A stretch of DNA of 45,243 nt from Clostridia bacterium (GCA_017420755.1 JAFQOG010000006.1:1-45243), one strand, 5' to 3'; counted from the first letter of the stretch, positions 32,543 to 41,658 are shown. A program made the numbers and translations. Notes: a model not told the origin generated them from the letters alone.

Positions 32543-34081
32543 TCAGATTATTAGACTCTTAGGAAGTGATATTTCATCCTTTGAAATTCCGTTTTTTTGT
32601 GCTAAGTTATTAACCGAAATATGATATCTCTTTGCAACATCCCATAAGTTATCGTTTTCTCTTGGGAAGGTCACGTAAACGCAGGCTGAATCCCTTTTAT
32701 ATTCAACATCCTTGTTAATAATTCCCTTATCAAGAACTATATCCTTTGTTCTTTCATAAATAGAATAAGCGGGCATAACCTCGGCTGTTATATAAATACG
32801 TTCATTATCATATCTTGCGCTGAGATTACCTAACAAAAATGTGCACCTTGCTATAATTTCACCGTTTACCTTGCCTAAATCCGCTTCGTATTTAATTGGT
32901 AGCTCATAGGTCTCAGAAAGGTATTCGCACTCCCCTTGCTCATTGGGCTCGGTCTTGCCAACAATTGATGTAAAAAGCTTGCCTAACAAGTTGATTTTGT
33001 TACCCTTAATTTCCGATTTTTCGTACACTGGGTCGGCTATTATCTCAATTATTTTTGAAATTTCAGCCTTTTCGCGCTTCATCGCCTCGCTAATAGTTAC
33101 GGAAGCATTTTGGCTCTTAACTCCCCTATATAAATCTATTTCCTTGTATGCTGTTTCCATCTCGTTCTTAGTTGAATAAGCATCTGTCGTCAAAACAGCC
33201 TCGCTATTTCTTAGCACCTCACCAACAAGCTCACATTCAAGGTCGAAAAACAACTCATTTCCCTCTTGATTTTCAGAATTTGATATTGAAAGTGAAACGC
33301 ATCGAGGAACAACAGACACAAAATCGTTAAGCATTGCCCCCTCTGCCTCGATTTCTTCGACAATTGGCACACTTTTCAACAAGGTCTTTTCTCCCTCAAG
33401 CGACATGCACAAGCACTTTACAGTCGCCTCACCTCTAACAGACACAGAGCCGTTTTGTATTCTTACATCATTTAAAGCCATTGATGCATCACACCAGATG
33501 GGCTTCACGCTTGATAGTCCGGTTGTGTCGATTTTATCGCTCATCCTAATATGCTCAAGGCTTATTGGCAAAACGCTCACCGATTCAACCTCTTTTGTTT
33601 TTCTTTCGATATACATTTCATCAGCACTTGAGCGTGGTGTTATCGTTTCGCCAACTGCTTCCTCGCTAAATCCAAGCACTCTGCTCTTCAGCTTGGTTTT
33701 TATATTCAATTTTCTTTTCGCCATCACCCTTGCATTACAGCTCTCAACCTCTGTGTCAACAAATACACTTCCGTTTGAGGAGATTGGTGTTTTTGCTTCG
33801 TAGGAGCTGTTTAGTGGCAATGCACAAAGCTCCCCGTCCTCGCTTGTGTAAATTACTGAGTATGTTACTGTTCCAGCAATTTCAAGCATTGGAGGCGCTG
33901 ATGTTTGCGAAATATATTTACTTTCGGGCAAGGCACATGCACGCACAACGAGTAGCTTTCTGATTTCAGGCACATAGTCAGGCAAGGAAAATTCCTCACT
34001 CACCTCGTGATTTAATTGGGTATCGTCCGAAATTTTTAAAAGCTTTTCCATATCGCTTCTATCTTTTGTGGAATTTTCCAT
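32543..34081 (-). CDS. SPOCS (DUF3794) and LysM domain protein, probable spore-envelope protein
   Basis: The 512-residue product has no signal peptide. The first part (HEVSEEFSLPDYVPEIRKLL, about 24-43) and a repeated beta-rich region to about residue 460 match the DUF3794/SPOCS layout; the sequence has at least two such units (about 30-130 and 160-260). The C-terminus NDNLWDVAKRYHISVNNLAQ (about 468-487) is a LysM domain that could bind peptidoglycan. In Clostridia this combination marks proteins of the spore coat or cortex interface. It is a single gene convergent with uvrBA; a weak sigma-E-like element lies upstream. Confidence 0.8.
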   Translation of the reverse strand: MENSTKDRSDMEKLLKISDDTQLNHEVSEEFSLPDYVPEIRKLLVVRACALPESKYISQTSAPPMLEIAGTVTYSVIYTSEDGELCALPLNSSYEAKTPISSNGSVFVDTEVESCNARVMAKRKLNIKTKLKSRVLGFSEEAVGETITPRSSADEMYIERKTKEVESVSVLPISLEHIRMSDKIDTTGLSSVKPIWCDASMALNDVRIQNGSVSVRGEATVKCLCMSLEGEKTLLKSVPIVEEIEAEGAMLNDFVSVVPRCVSLSISNSENQEGNELFFDLECELVGEVLRNSEAVLTTDAYSTKNEMETAYKEIDLYRGVKSQNASVTISEAMKREKAEISKIIEIIADPVYEKSEIKGNKINLLGKLFTSIVGKTEPNEQGECEYLSETYELPIKYEADLGKVNGEIIARCTFLLGNLSARYDNERIYITAEVMPAYSIYERTKDIVLDKGIINKDVEYKRDSACVYVTFPRENDNLWDVAKRYHISVNNLAQKNGISKDEISLPKSLII

Positions 34082-34114
34082 TTTATTCTCCTTTTTCTCT
34101 TTGTTTTATGGCAA

Positions 34115-34160
34115 CGCCACTTTTTCTCTACAACTTTATGCAAGAGAACCAAGAATTATT
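34115..34160 (-). promoter_or_regulatory. Possible sigma-E-type promoter of the SPOCS/LysM gene
   Basis: On the minus strand GCATAAAGT (34133-34141) fits the mother-cell sigma-E -10 pattern GCATANNNT, with AATAATT about 13 bases upstream (34154-34160) as a poor -35. No sigma-A promoter is evident. The match is short and could be chance. Confidence 0.3.
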
Positions 34161-34162
34161 AC

Positions 34163-34191
34163 TTGACACCTATAATTTTTAGTGCTATAAT
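34163..34191 (+). promoter_or_regulatory. Promoter of the serS operon
   Basis: TTGACA (34163-34168), 17-base spacer ending TGC, TATAAT (34186-34191): perfect consensus with extended -10, 41 bases before the ATG. No T-box leader fits. Confidence 0.9.
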
Positions 34192-34232
34192 CTTTATATA
34201 TTATTTTACGTGCATTTTATAGGAGAAAAATT

Positions 34233-35516
34233 ATGTTAGACTTGAAATTTTTAAGAGAAAATCCTGAAATTGTAAAACAAAACATCAGAAATAAATTCCA
34301 GGACTCAAAGCTTCCATTAGTTGACGAGGTTATTCAGCTTGACCAAGAATACCGCGCCTACAAAAACGAGGCTGACGCACTTCGTGGTGGCAGAAACAAG
34401 CTCTCAAAGCAAATTGGTATGCTTATGGGACAAGGCAAGCGAGACGAAGCTGAGGAGGTTAAAAAGCAGGTTACTGCTAACGCTCTTCGCTTGGCTGAGC
34501 TTGAAAAGCTTGAAGAGGAATATTTAGAAAAAATCAAAAACATTATGATGATTATTCCTAACATCATCGACCCATCAGTTCCGATTGGTAAGGATGATTC
34601 TGAAAACGTTGAGGTTCAAAAATATGGCGAGCCTTTAGTGCCAGATTTCGAAATTCCATATCACACCGAGATTATGGAGGGCCTTTGTGGCATTGACCTT
34701 GAAAGTGCAAGAAAGGTTGCTGGTAATGGCTTTTATTACCTAATGGGTGATATTGCAAGACTTCACTCAGCTATTATTTCTTATGCACGCGACTTTATGA
34801 TTGACAGAGGCTTCACCTACTGCATTCCTCCTTTCATGATTAGAAGCGAAGTTGTAACTGGAGTTATGTCATTTGCTGAAATGGACGCTATGATGTATAA
34901 AATAGAGGGAGAGGACCTTTATTTAATAGGCACAAGTGAGCACTCTATGATTGGTAAATTTATTGACACCATCATCCCTGAGGAATCCTTGCCTCATACA
35001 TTAACCTCTTATTCTCCTTGCTTCCGTAAGGAAAAGGGCGCACACGGTATTGAGGAACGCGGTGTATATAGAATCCATCAGTTTGAAAAGCAAGAGATGA
35101 TTGTTGTTTGCAAGCCAGAGGAAAGCCCTATTTGGTTTGACAAGCTTTGGCAAAACACTGTTGACCTCTTTAGAACTCTTGATATTCCAGTTAGAACTCT
35201 TGAGTGTTGCTCAGGCGACTTGGCTGACCTTAAGGTTAAGTCAATCGACGTTGAGGCTTGGTCTCCAAGACAGAAGAAATATTTTGAGGTTGGCTCTTGC
35301 TCTAACCTTGGCGATGCGCAAGCGCGCAGACTTCGCATCAGAGTTAACGGAAAGGACAAAAAATATTTCGCGCATACGCTTAATAATACAGTTGTTGCTC
35401 CACCTCGTATGCTTATTGCATTCCTTGAGAACAACCTAAACGCTGACGGCTCAATCAATATTCCTGTTGCTTTGCAGCCATATATGGGTGGCAAAACCAT
35501 AATCACTAAAAAATAA
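34233..35516 (+). CDS. serS: Seryl-tRNA synthetase
   Basis: The 427-residue product has the N-terminal coiled-coil tRNA arm (about 30-105; SKQIGMLMGQGKRDEAEEVK) and the class II core: TSEHSMIGKF, SPCFRKEKGAHGIEERGVYR (motif 2), and the C-terminal NNTVVAPPRMLIAFLENN (motif 3). It charges tRNA-Ser and supplies serylated tRNA-Sec where used. It heads a probable operon with the phosphoribosyltransferase (13 bases) and the acyltransferase (38 bases). Confidence 0.96.
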   Translation: MLDLKFLRENPEIVKQNIRNKFQDSKLPLVDEVIQLDQEYRAYKNEADALRGGRNKLSKQIGMLMGQGKRDEAEEVKKQVTANALRLAELEKLEEEYLEKIKNIMMIIPNIIDPSVPIGKDDSENVEVQKYGEPLVPDFEIPYHTEIMEGLCGIDLESARKVAGNGFYYLMGDIARLHSAIISYARDFMIDRGFTYCIPPFMIRSEVVTGVMSFAEMDAMMYKIEGEDLYLIGTSEHSMIGKFIDTIIPEESLPHTLTSYSPCFRKEKGAHGIEERGVYRIHQFEKQEMIVVCKPEESPIWFDKLWQNTVDLFRTLDIPVRTLECCSGDLADLKVKSIDVEAWSPRQKKYFEVGSCSNLGDAQARRLRIRVNGKDKKYFAHTLNNTVVAPPRMLIAFLENNLNADGSINIPVALQPYMGGKTIITKK

Positions 35517-35529
35517 TTTGAGGGTCACT

Positions 35530-36087
35530 ATGAAATATTATAAAATGAACATCGCAGGGCTTGAGCGCCAATTGCCAATCTGTCGCGTAACCGACGACCT
35601 TTATATTGCTGGCTTTGTTATTTTTGGCGATCCAGAGCTCACTACTGCGTGCGCGCAAAATTTACTTGATAATGCGCCCGAGTACGATTATATGATTACA
35701 GCTGAAGCTAAGGGAATTCCGCTTATTCACGAGATGGCAAGGCTTCAAGGCAACCAAAAATACATGCTCGCGCGTAAAGGTCCAAAGCTTTACATGACAA
35801 ATATTCTTTCCTCTACTGTTAAGTCAATCACCACAGCTAAGGAGCAAACGCTTTACTTAGACGGCAAGGATGCAGATCTTATGAAGGGCAAAAGAATTCT
35901 TATTATTGATGATGTTATCTCAACTGGCGAATCCTTGAAAGCACTCGAGGCACTTGTTAGTGCAGCTGGTGGCACTGTTGTTGGCAGAATGTGTATTCTT
36001 GCCGAGGGTGACGCCATCGACCGCGATGACTTATACTATATTGAGGAGCTTCCACTCTTCAATGCTGACGGCACTGTAAAACAGTAA
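35530..36087 (+). CDS. Phosphoribosyltransferase family protein, Apt/Xpt-like
   Basis: I chose ATG 35530 (185 residues, GAGGG upstream). The PRPP-binding motif ILIIDDVISTGESLKALEAL (about 124-143) and the DYMITAEAKGIPLIHEMARL segment fit type I purine phosphoribosyltransferases, which make nucleotides from free bases and PRPP. The K-R-like flexible loop region (MLARKGPKLYMTN) also fits. Base specificity (adenine, xanthine or other) cannot be read; a regulatory role like PurR is less likely because no winged-helix domain is present. Confidence 0.8.
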   Translation: MKYYKMNIAGLERQLPICRVTDDLYIAGFVIFGDPELTTACAQNLLDNAPEYDYMITAEAKGIPLIHEMARLQGNQKYMLARKGPKLYMTNILSSTVKSITTAKEQTLYLDGKDADLMKGKRILIIDDVISTGESLKALEALVSAAGGTVVGRMCILAEGDAIDRDDLYYIEELPLFNADGTVKQ

Positions 36088-36125
36088 TATAACCATCAAA
36101 CTAATCTTGAAGTAAGGAGGGCTTT

Positions 36126-37523
36126 ATGGAGCTTAATAAGGTAAAGTATAAGAGACACGTAAAGCCTCTTGATACTTCTGAAAAGCCATGTAAATCATGG
36201 CATTTTCTCACTTGGTTTGTAAACAAGCTCAGCCGTCATCTAATGCGTGGCAAGGTTAAAAAGCTTGAAAGAATAGACATGAAAGGCTTAAAGCCGCCTT
36301 TTATTATTCTTTCAAATCACCAAACCTTTAGCGATATGAAGGTTAATGCGATTTTGACATATCCTTATGATTTTCACAGCATAACAAGTCTTGAGGGATA
36401 TTATGGCTTTTGCGGAATTCGTGGCTGGCTAATGAAGCGTGTTGGATGCATTCCAAAAAGAAGATTTACAACCGACCCACACCTTATCTCCTCGTGCGAA
36501 ACGATTCTTAACGAGTATGGTGATATTTTAACTATCTATCCCGAGGCGGCATATTCAAATGTAGGAATTACGGCTGATTTTCCCGATTCATATGGTGCGC
36601 TTATAAAGAAGCTCAAAAAGCCACTTGTTATTGTTGTACATAGAGGAAATTATCTAAGACAGCCATTTTGGGATTGGGAAAGAAAGCGCAAGGTCAAGAC
36701 CTATACTACAATGAAAAAGGTTCTCGATGTCGAGGATATCGAGCGTATGACAAGCGACGAAATTATGGATGTTATTCGCAAGGAGCTATCCTATAACGAA
36801 TACAAATACCAAAAGGAAAACAACATAGTTATTGATGAGCCTTGGCGCGCAGAAGGATTGCACAAGGTTTTATATCAATGCCCACACTGTAAAAAGGAGC
36901 ATCAAATGCTTTCCCGTGGCATCACCCTTTGGTGTATGAACTGTGGCAAGCGTTGGGTAATGACTGAACTTGGCGAATTGCGTGCACAAAACGGAAAAAC
37001 CGAATTCACTCATATTCCAGACTGGTATAACTGGGAAAAGGAAAATGTGCGCAAGGAGGTTGAGGCTGGCGAATATCACTTTGACGACGAGGTTGATGTC
37101 TTCTCTATGCCTAACCCAAAGCAATTTATTCCACTCGGTAAGGGATTTTTAAAGCATTCGCTTGAAAATGGTATGACGCTTGATGGCTTTTATAACAACC
37201 ACAGCTATAAAATTTCCCGTCCATCACGAGGTCTATATAATATTCACATTGAATATAACTATTGCTTTAAGCGCAGAGATCCATGCATACAAATCTCGGT
37301 TGCCGACAACACCTTTGTTTGTTACACAAGCAAGAAGGACGTTGTAACAAAGGTTTATTTTGCTACCCTTGCTATACACGAAAAGTTGATGCGCGAGCGT
37401 ATGGAAAAAAAGCAATTAAGGGCAACGCAAATACCGATTGCCGTTAATGTGCCGAAATCAAACGATGAACCAGTCGCAGAGTCGACAGTTAGCGAAGCAA
37501 GCACAGCCGAAAATAAAAATTAA
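36126..37523 (+). CDS. PlsC-like acyltransferase with C-terminal zinc ribbon
   Basis: The 465-residue product follows AAGGAGGGC. An N-terminal acyltransferase domain has the H-x4-D motif in SNHQTFSD (H65, D70) and the YPEAAYSN block (about 138-145), as in 1-acyl-glycerol-3-phosphate acyltransferases. Beyond about residue 240 it is unusual: a four-cysteine zinc ribbon (C252/C255 in CPHC, C270/C273 in CMNC), then a beta-rich domain and a low-complexity tail (KSNDEPVAESTVSEASTAEN). Typical PlsC proteins are about 200-250 residues, so the extension is a large addition. It is probably membrane-associated and acts in phospholipid or related acyl transfer; the extension's role is unknown. Confidence 0.75.
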   Translation: MELNKVKYKRHVKPLDTSEKPCKSWHFLTWFVNKLSRHLMRGKVKKLERIDMKGLKPPFIILSNHQTFSDMKVNAILTYPYDFHSITSLEGYYGFCGIRGWLMKRVGCIPKRRFTTDPHLISSCETILNEYGDILTIYPEAAYSNVGITADFPDSYGALIKKLKKPLVIVVHRGNYLRQPFWDWERKRKVKTYTTMKKVLDVEDIERMTSDEIMDVIRKELSYNEYKYQKENNIVIDEPWRAEGLHKVLYQCPHCKKEHQMLSRGITLWCMNCGKRWVMTELGELRAQNGKTEFTHIPDWYNWEKENVRKEVEAGEYHFDDEVDVFSMPNPKQFIPLGKGFLKHSLENGMTLDGFYNNHSYKISRPSRGLYNIHIEYNYCFKRRDPCIQISVADNTFVCYTSKKDVVTKVYFATLAIHEKLMRERMEKKQLRATQIPIAVNVPKSNDEPVAESTVSEASTAENKN

Positions 37524-37572
37524 AAAGCACCCGTTAAGATGCTTCGAATGAGCATTTGGGGGGTGCTTTTTT
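37522..37572. terminator. Bidirectional terminator between acyltransferase and Nth-GNAT genes
   Basis: AAAAAGCACCC (37522-37532) pairs with GGGTGCTTTTT (37561-37571). The interval contains an inner ATGCT/AGCAT stem. T-runs follow on both strands. Confidence 0.85.
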
Positions 37573-38644
37573 AATTGCTTTCATATTTCATCGGAGTAAA
37601 AATAACCCCGTTTACATTTTGTTCCTTATCGGTTGGCGAAAAGCCAAGCCGCGTGTAAATTGGAACGCCATATGGCGCTGCATTAACAGTAAATTCCTTT
37701 AAATCATAGTCGCGCATCATTCTTTCAAAAAGCGAACGACCGATGCCTCTTTTATGGTATCTTTTGTCAACGTAAAAATAGCCTATATGATTGTTTTCGC
37801 GCATACCAAGCACACCAACGACCTTTCCATTTGCCAAGGCACCATAGAAGGATATATTTTTCCTTTGGCGTGTTTCCTCTATGATTCTTTTATATTCAGG
37901 TCCACCCTCGGGTGGAAAAACTGGAACCTCAAATTCGGAGAAAACCTGCCAAACGAGGTCAAGACATTCGTCAATGCGCTTTTGACCAAGCTTTTCAATC
38001 TTAATTTCGTCCTTGCAGAGCATTTTTAGGGGACACGTGTCGCATTTTGGACTTTTTGCAGTGCAAAACTCACGTCCAAAAAGCACCATTCTGTGACAGA
38101 AATCACTTTGTTCAGCTGGCTCTATAAGCTCAGACATTATCATTTCCGTTTTCAGGGGATCTTTAACACCCTCCTTATACATTCCAAGACGGCCACAAAT
38201 TCTCATACAATGAGTGTCAGCAACAATTGCCGGCTTTTTATAAAGGTCACCGAGCAAAAGATTGGCGATTTTTCTGCCAACGCCCTCAAAGGTTAGTAGC
38301 TCCTCCATCGTGTCGGGTACAACACCGTCATATTCGTAATGGAGCTTTCTTGATTCCTCCTTTATGCTTTTAGCCTTCATTTTATAGAGCCCACAGGGCT
38401 TTATAATCTCCTCAATGTCGGCAAGAGGTGCATCAGCAAGAGCCTTTGCGTCGGGATATACCTTAAAAAGGTCACGACAGACAATATTTACTCTTTCATC
38501 TGTGCATTGAGCACTCAATCTGCCCATAATCATAAGCTTCCATCCGTCGCCCTCATACTCAAGCGAGCACAGCGCCTGTGGATATTGAATTTTAAGAAGC
38601 TCAACTATCTTTTTCATTTTGGCTTTTTTCTCGTTTTTAGTCAA
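37571..38644 (-). CDS. nth: Endonuclease III-like DNA glycosylase fused to a GNAT acetyltransferase
   Basis: The 357-residue product has two enzymes in one frame. Residues 1-215 are endonuclease III: HhH motif with catalytic lysine (FEGVGRKIANLL, K125), ADTHCMRICGRLG with D143, and the 4Fe-4S loop C194-x6-C201-x2-C204-x5-C210. Residues about 222-357 are a GNAT domain with acetyl-CoA motif YVDKRYHKRGIGRSLFERM (RGIG 299-302). The likely start is TTG at 38644, which has GAGGAG at suitable distance; an ATG nine codons in lacks one. Endonuclease III removes oxidised pyrimidines and nicks abasic sites; why an acetyltransferase is attached is unknown. No stop or frameshift separates the parts. Confidence 0.85.
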   Translation of the reverse strand: MTKNEKKAKMKKIVELLKIQYPQALCSLEYEGDGWKLMIMGRLSAQCTDERVNIVCRDLFKVYPDAKALADAPLADIEEIIKPCGLYKMKAKSIKEESRKLHYEYDGVVPDTMEELLTFEGVGRKIANLLLGDLYKKPAIVADTHCMRICGRLGMYKEGVKDPLKTEMIMSELIEPAEQSDFCHRMVLFGREFCTAKSPKCDTCPLKMLCKDEIKIEKLGQKRIDECLDLVWQVFSEFEVPVFPPEGGPEYKRIIEETRQRKNISFYGALANGKVVGVLGMRENNHIGYFYVDKRYHKRGIGRSLFERMMRDYDLKEFTVNAAPYGVPIYTRLGFSPTDKEQNVNGVIFTPMKYESN

Positions 38645-38677
38645 ATTTCAGACACTCCTCTCGCATTTTTATACTTT

Positions 38678-39244
38678 TTAGTTTAAATTTATACCAAATT
38701 CGTCCCTTAAAATCACCACGAGCTCACACAGTGGTAATCCAACAACATTATAAAAATCTCCGTCGATTTTTTCGACAAATGCGCCTGCCATTTCTTGAAT
38801 TCCATATGCGCCGGCCTTATCAACAGGATTAAAGCGTTCAACATAGGAAAGAATCTCACTGTCTATTAATTTTCTCATCTTAACAGCGGTTGTAACGCTT
38901 GTTGAATATAATTTTTCGTTAGTTTTTATTGCAATTCCACTAACAACATAATGAACTGTTCCGGAAAGTGACCTTAGCATTCTTATAGCATCGTTCTTGT
39001 CAGTTGGCTTCCCCATAATTTCATCACCCAATATAACAACCGTGTCACATCCGATTATAACCTCGTTTTCATATATTGGCGTTGCTTCTGCCTTTCTTTC
39101 GGCAAGAATTTTTGGAACGTCGTACAAATCTATATCAGCGTCGATTTTTTCATCAGCGCCGCTAACACGAATGTCAAAATTTGACGTTACCATTGAAAGA
39201 ATCTCTCGTCTGCGTGGAGATTTTGATGCCAAAACAAGCTTCAT
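38678..39244 (-). CDS. maf: Maf family nucleoside triphosphate pyrophosphatase
   Basis: The 188-residue product begins MKLVLASKSPRRREILSM, the phosphate-binding signature, and has DTVVILGDEIMGKPTDKNDA (about 69-88) and the C-terminal KAGAYGIQEMAGAFVEKIDGD segment. Maf enzymes hydrolyse non-canonical or pyrimidine nucleotides; in Bacillus Maf overexpression blocks septation. It is 7 bases after the U32 gene and 33 before the Nth-GNAT gene, so it belongs to the zapA operon. Confidence 0.95.
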   Translation of the reverse strand: MKLVLASKSPRRREILSMVTSNFDIRVSGADEKIDADIDLYDVPKILAERKAEATPIYENEVIIGCDTVVILGDEIMGKPTDKNDAIRMLRSLSGTVHYVVSGIAIKTNEKLYSTSVTTAVKMRKLIDSEILSYVERFNPVDKAGAYGIQEMAGAFVEKIDGDFYNVVGLPLCELVVILRDEFGINLN

Positions 39245-39251
39245 AATTACC

Positions 39252-41231
39252 TCATTTTATTCTTCTAAAAGTGCCGTTTGGCGCTTTTTTGTTTTTGTAT
39301 GCGTTTATAACCTTTCCGCACTCATCTCTTGTTTCCGAGGAGAAAATAAAGTGGTTTGAAAAATCGCTTATATCTCCTAACTTATCTGCCATATAAACTG
39401 GAACACTATTGTAAATCAAGTTTCGGTGTCCGTATATTCCATGAACAAAAAGCTTAGCCCCCTGTCTATCGGTCATGTACCCCTCGCATTTTTCACAGCC
39501 CACAGTATCCTTTAAAACACACTTATGTGTTGTCATCGCTGGAATATTACCATATGAAATTAAGGAATATCCCTTGAAGCTTCTTGCTTGAGCTAAGGAA
39601 AGCTCAGGGGCTAAAATAATATTTTCTATACCATTTTTAGTCAAAAAATCGACACAGGATGCGTTAAAAACGTTAAAGCGGTAGTCTGCAATAAGCTTAA
39701 ATCCATGCTTTTTTGCTCTTTCAATTTGACCGATATTAGAAATAAGTGCCCACTCTATTCCGCCGCTTTTTGCGTTATCCATCATTTTTTCAATTTCCTG
39801 CCATTCGCTGTCAAATATAACTGGTGGCAGCTGAATTCCATTTGCACGCGAGCCATTTTTGTATTTATCAATTGGCAAGAAAACAACATCGAAATAGTCA
39901 ACGTTTTGTGGGATTTGCTCCTCACATCTAAACACAGCTGTTTTTATCTTTTTTGGCTCCTTTAATTCTGGTCTTTTATATTCCTTAACTTCAAGCTTTC
40001 TTACAACCTCAAAATATTTTTCAACGGCTTGACGGCGCAAGGCGTTGATGCTTGAAACCCTAACCATTATGTTATCAGATTTTAAAACCTCTATTTTGCC
40101 AAGTGAAAATGGAGTTTGACCAAGCTTGGAAAGATTTTTTATAATGTCTTCCCTTGAAATTGGTGCATTTTGCGCTTCTTCAACGATGTCGCCAAGGACT
40201 GTGATTTCCTTCTCTCCCACCTTCAAGGTAAGCTTTGATTCTTTGCCTAAATAAAACTCTGCACAAATATCAACGCTCGGCTTTTGAAGAACAATTTTTT
40301 CTTCAGCCTGTAATTTTGTTGTATCCTTGTTTTCCTGTGTTCGGATTCCGAGCATTGTAGCATCTATTTTTGATTTATAGTAGCCATCGGTAAAGCCTTG
40401 ACGTGAAAAAAGGTCACCCAGTGTCTTAATTTCCTCTTTTTTTGCGTTTCTCTTTTCGTCAATAATTTTGCGCCAAGCCTCAACTGTACCCTTGACGTAA
40501 TCCTCGCTTTTCATTCTTCCCTCAATTTTAAGTGAGGCAACGCCTAAATCTAAAATTTCTTTTGCATTTGATGCAAGAGACATATCCTTTAGGCTGAGAT
40601 GATATGAGCTTTTACCATTGATTGTATATGGCAAACGACATGGCTGAGCACACTCGCCACGGTTTCCACTTCTTCCACCTTGAAAATAGCTCATCAGACA
40701 TTGACCAGACACCGACATGCAATGTGCGCCGTGAACGAAGATTTCCGTTTCGCATTTTGCGTTTTTTGAAACATATTCTATATTTTTCTTGCTTAATTCG
40801 CGAGCCAAAACAACTCTTTTTACTCCAAGAGTATCAACTACAAAATTAGCACCATCTAAATTATGTATTGTCGATTGTGTGCTTGCGTGCACCTCAATTT
40901 CTGGATATGTGGCTTTAATCAGGCTCATTACGCCAAAATCTGCGACAATAAATGCATCAACGCCTAAATTATGAAGCTCACAGGTATACTCAAGCATTTT
41001 TGAAAGCTCTCTGTCGTAAAGCGCAGTGTTTAAGGTTATATAAACCTTAACACCGTGTGCGTGTGCCAAGCGAACAGCTTCCTTTACTGTTTCCATAGTG
41101 AAATTCTTTGCGCGAATTCGTGCATTAAACTCGGAAACGCCAAGGTAAACGGCATCTGCTCCACCATAAATTGCACCCACCAAGGCATCATAGTCTCCAG
41201 CGGGCGCAAGAATTTCTATCTTAGTATTCAT
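39252..41231 (-). CDS. U32 peptidase-family protein (RlhA/TrhP-type) with DUF3656-like C-terminus
   Basis: I chose ATG 41231 (MNTKIEILAPAGDYDALVGA, 659 residues), which overlaps the zapA end by 11 bases. The U32 signature is clear: EIFVHGAHCMSVSGQCLMS (near 160) and GNRGECAQPCR, whose cysteines in characterised relatives help hold an Fe-S cluster. The second half (after about 320, ISREDIIKNLSKLGQTPFSL...INALRRQAVEKY) resembles DUF3656, giving the long form like E. coli RlhA. Such proteins hydroxylate 23S rRNA C2501 or tRNA U34 rather than act as proteases. Assignment between these is open. Confidence 0.88.
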   Translation of the reverse strand: MNTKIEILAPAGDYDALVGAIYGGADAVYLGVSEFNARIRAKNFTMETVKEAVRLAHAHGVKVYITLNTALYDRELSKMLEYTCELHNLGVDAFIVADFGVMSLIKATYPEIEVHASTQSTIHNLDGANFVVDTLGVKRVVLARELSKKNIEYVSKNAKCETEIFVHGAHCMSVSGQCLMSYFQGGRSGNRGECAQPCRLPYTINGKSSYHLSLKDMSLASNAKEILDLGVASLKIEGRMKSEDYVKGTVEAWRKIIDEKRNAKKEEIKTLGDLFSRQGFTDGYYKSKIDATMLGIRTQENKDTTKLQAEEKIVLQKPSVDICAEFYLGKESKLTLKVGEKEITVLGDIVEEAQNAPISREDIIKNLSKLGQTPFSLGKIEVLKSDNIMVRVSSINALRRQAVEKYFEVVRKLEVKEYKRPELKEPKKIKTAVFRCEEQIPQNVDYFDVVFLPIDKYKNGSRANGIQLPPVIFDSEWQEIEKMMDNAKSGGIEWALISNIGQIERAKKHGFKLIADYRFNVFNASCVDFLTKNGIENIILAPELSLAQARSFKGYSLISYGNIPAMTTHKCVLKDTVGCEKCEGYMTDRQGAKLFVHGIYGHRNLIYNSVPVYMADKLGDISDFSNHFIFSSETRDECGKVINAYKNKKAPNGTFRRIK

Positions 41232-41529
41232 ATCCAAGCTTTTCTCGAAGCTCCTCATTTTCCTTCTTTAATCTATTTAGGTTTGCTTGATAAAGAGCGA
41301 TTTGTGTTTCCAAATTTCTAACCTTTACTGAGCTTTCTCCACCCTGACCTAAGTGAGTCATAGCGCAGAAAAGTGCCGCCTCAATCAAGGTGCATCCCTT
41401 TTTGTTTTTTAAGATTTCCATAATCTCGTCTTCAACGTTTTTGGCAACCTCCTCAACATAGGTTCTTCCGTCCTCGCTCAAAATATTGAGCTTAATTCCA
41501 GCAATTTCAACACAAATCTTTTCTTTCAT
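41221..41529 (-). CDS. zapA: Cell division protein ZapA
   Basis: I chose ATG 41529 (MKEKICVEIAG, 102 residues) with AAAGGA upstream; a longer in-frame start would overlap the leader hairpin. The N-terminal globular domain (VEIAGIKLNILSEDGRTYVEEVAKNVEDEI) is followed by a coiled coil to the C-terminus (VRNLETQIALYQANLNRLKK). ZapA binds FtsZ and promotes Z-ring bundling. It heads the zapA-U32-maf-nth operon; the zapA/U32 pairing is common in Firmicutes. Confidence 0.88.
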   Translation of the reverse strand: MKEKICVEIAGIKLNILSEDGRTYVEEVAKNVEDEIMEILKNKKGCTLIEAALFCAMTHLGQGGESSVKVRNLETQIALYQANLNRLKKENEELREKLGYEY

Positions 41530-41548
41530 TTTCCTTTTCCTTTCTAAA

Positions 41549-41574
41549 CCTCTTGCAATTTTCAAATCAAGAGG
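41549..41574 (-). promoter_or_regulatory. Leader inverted repeat upstream of zapA
   Basis: CCTCTTG (41549-41555) pairs with CAAGAGG (41568-41574) around a 12-base loop, about 20 bases before the zapA start. Confidence 0.4.
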
Positions 41575-41658
41575 CTATAATAAGATATAACTTACAAGAT
41601 AATTATATATTATTTTGGGACCATTATCAAGACAAATTTTACTTTTTGGAGCATTATT

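Noticed and set aside
33405-33803. Plus-strand open frame of 132 codons inside the SPOCS/LysM gene
   Set aside because: Antisense shadow; hydrophobic composition arises from the reverse complement of acidic and glutamate-rich codons.
35078-35506. Minus-strand open frame of 142 codons inside serS
   Set aside because: It is antisense to the conserved C-terminal part of serS with serine/arginine-rich composition and no start signals.
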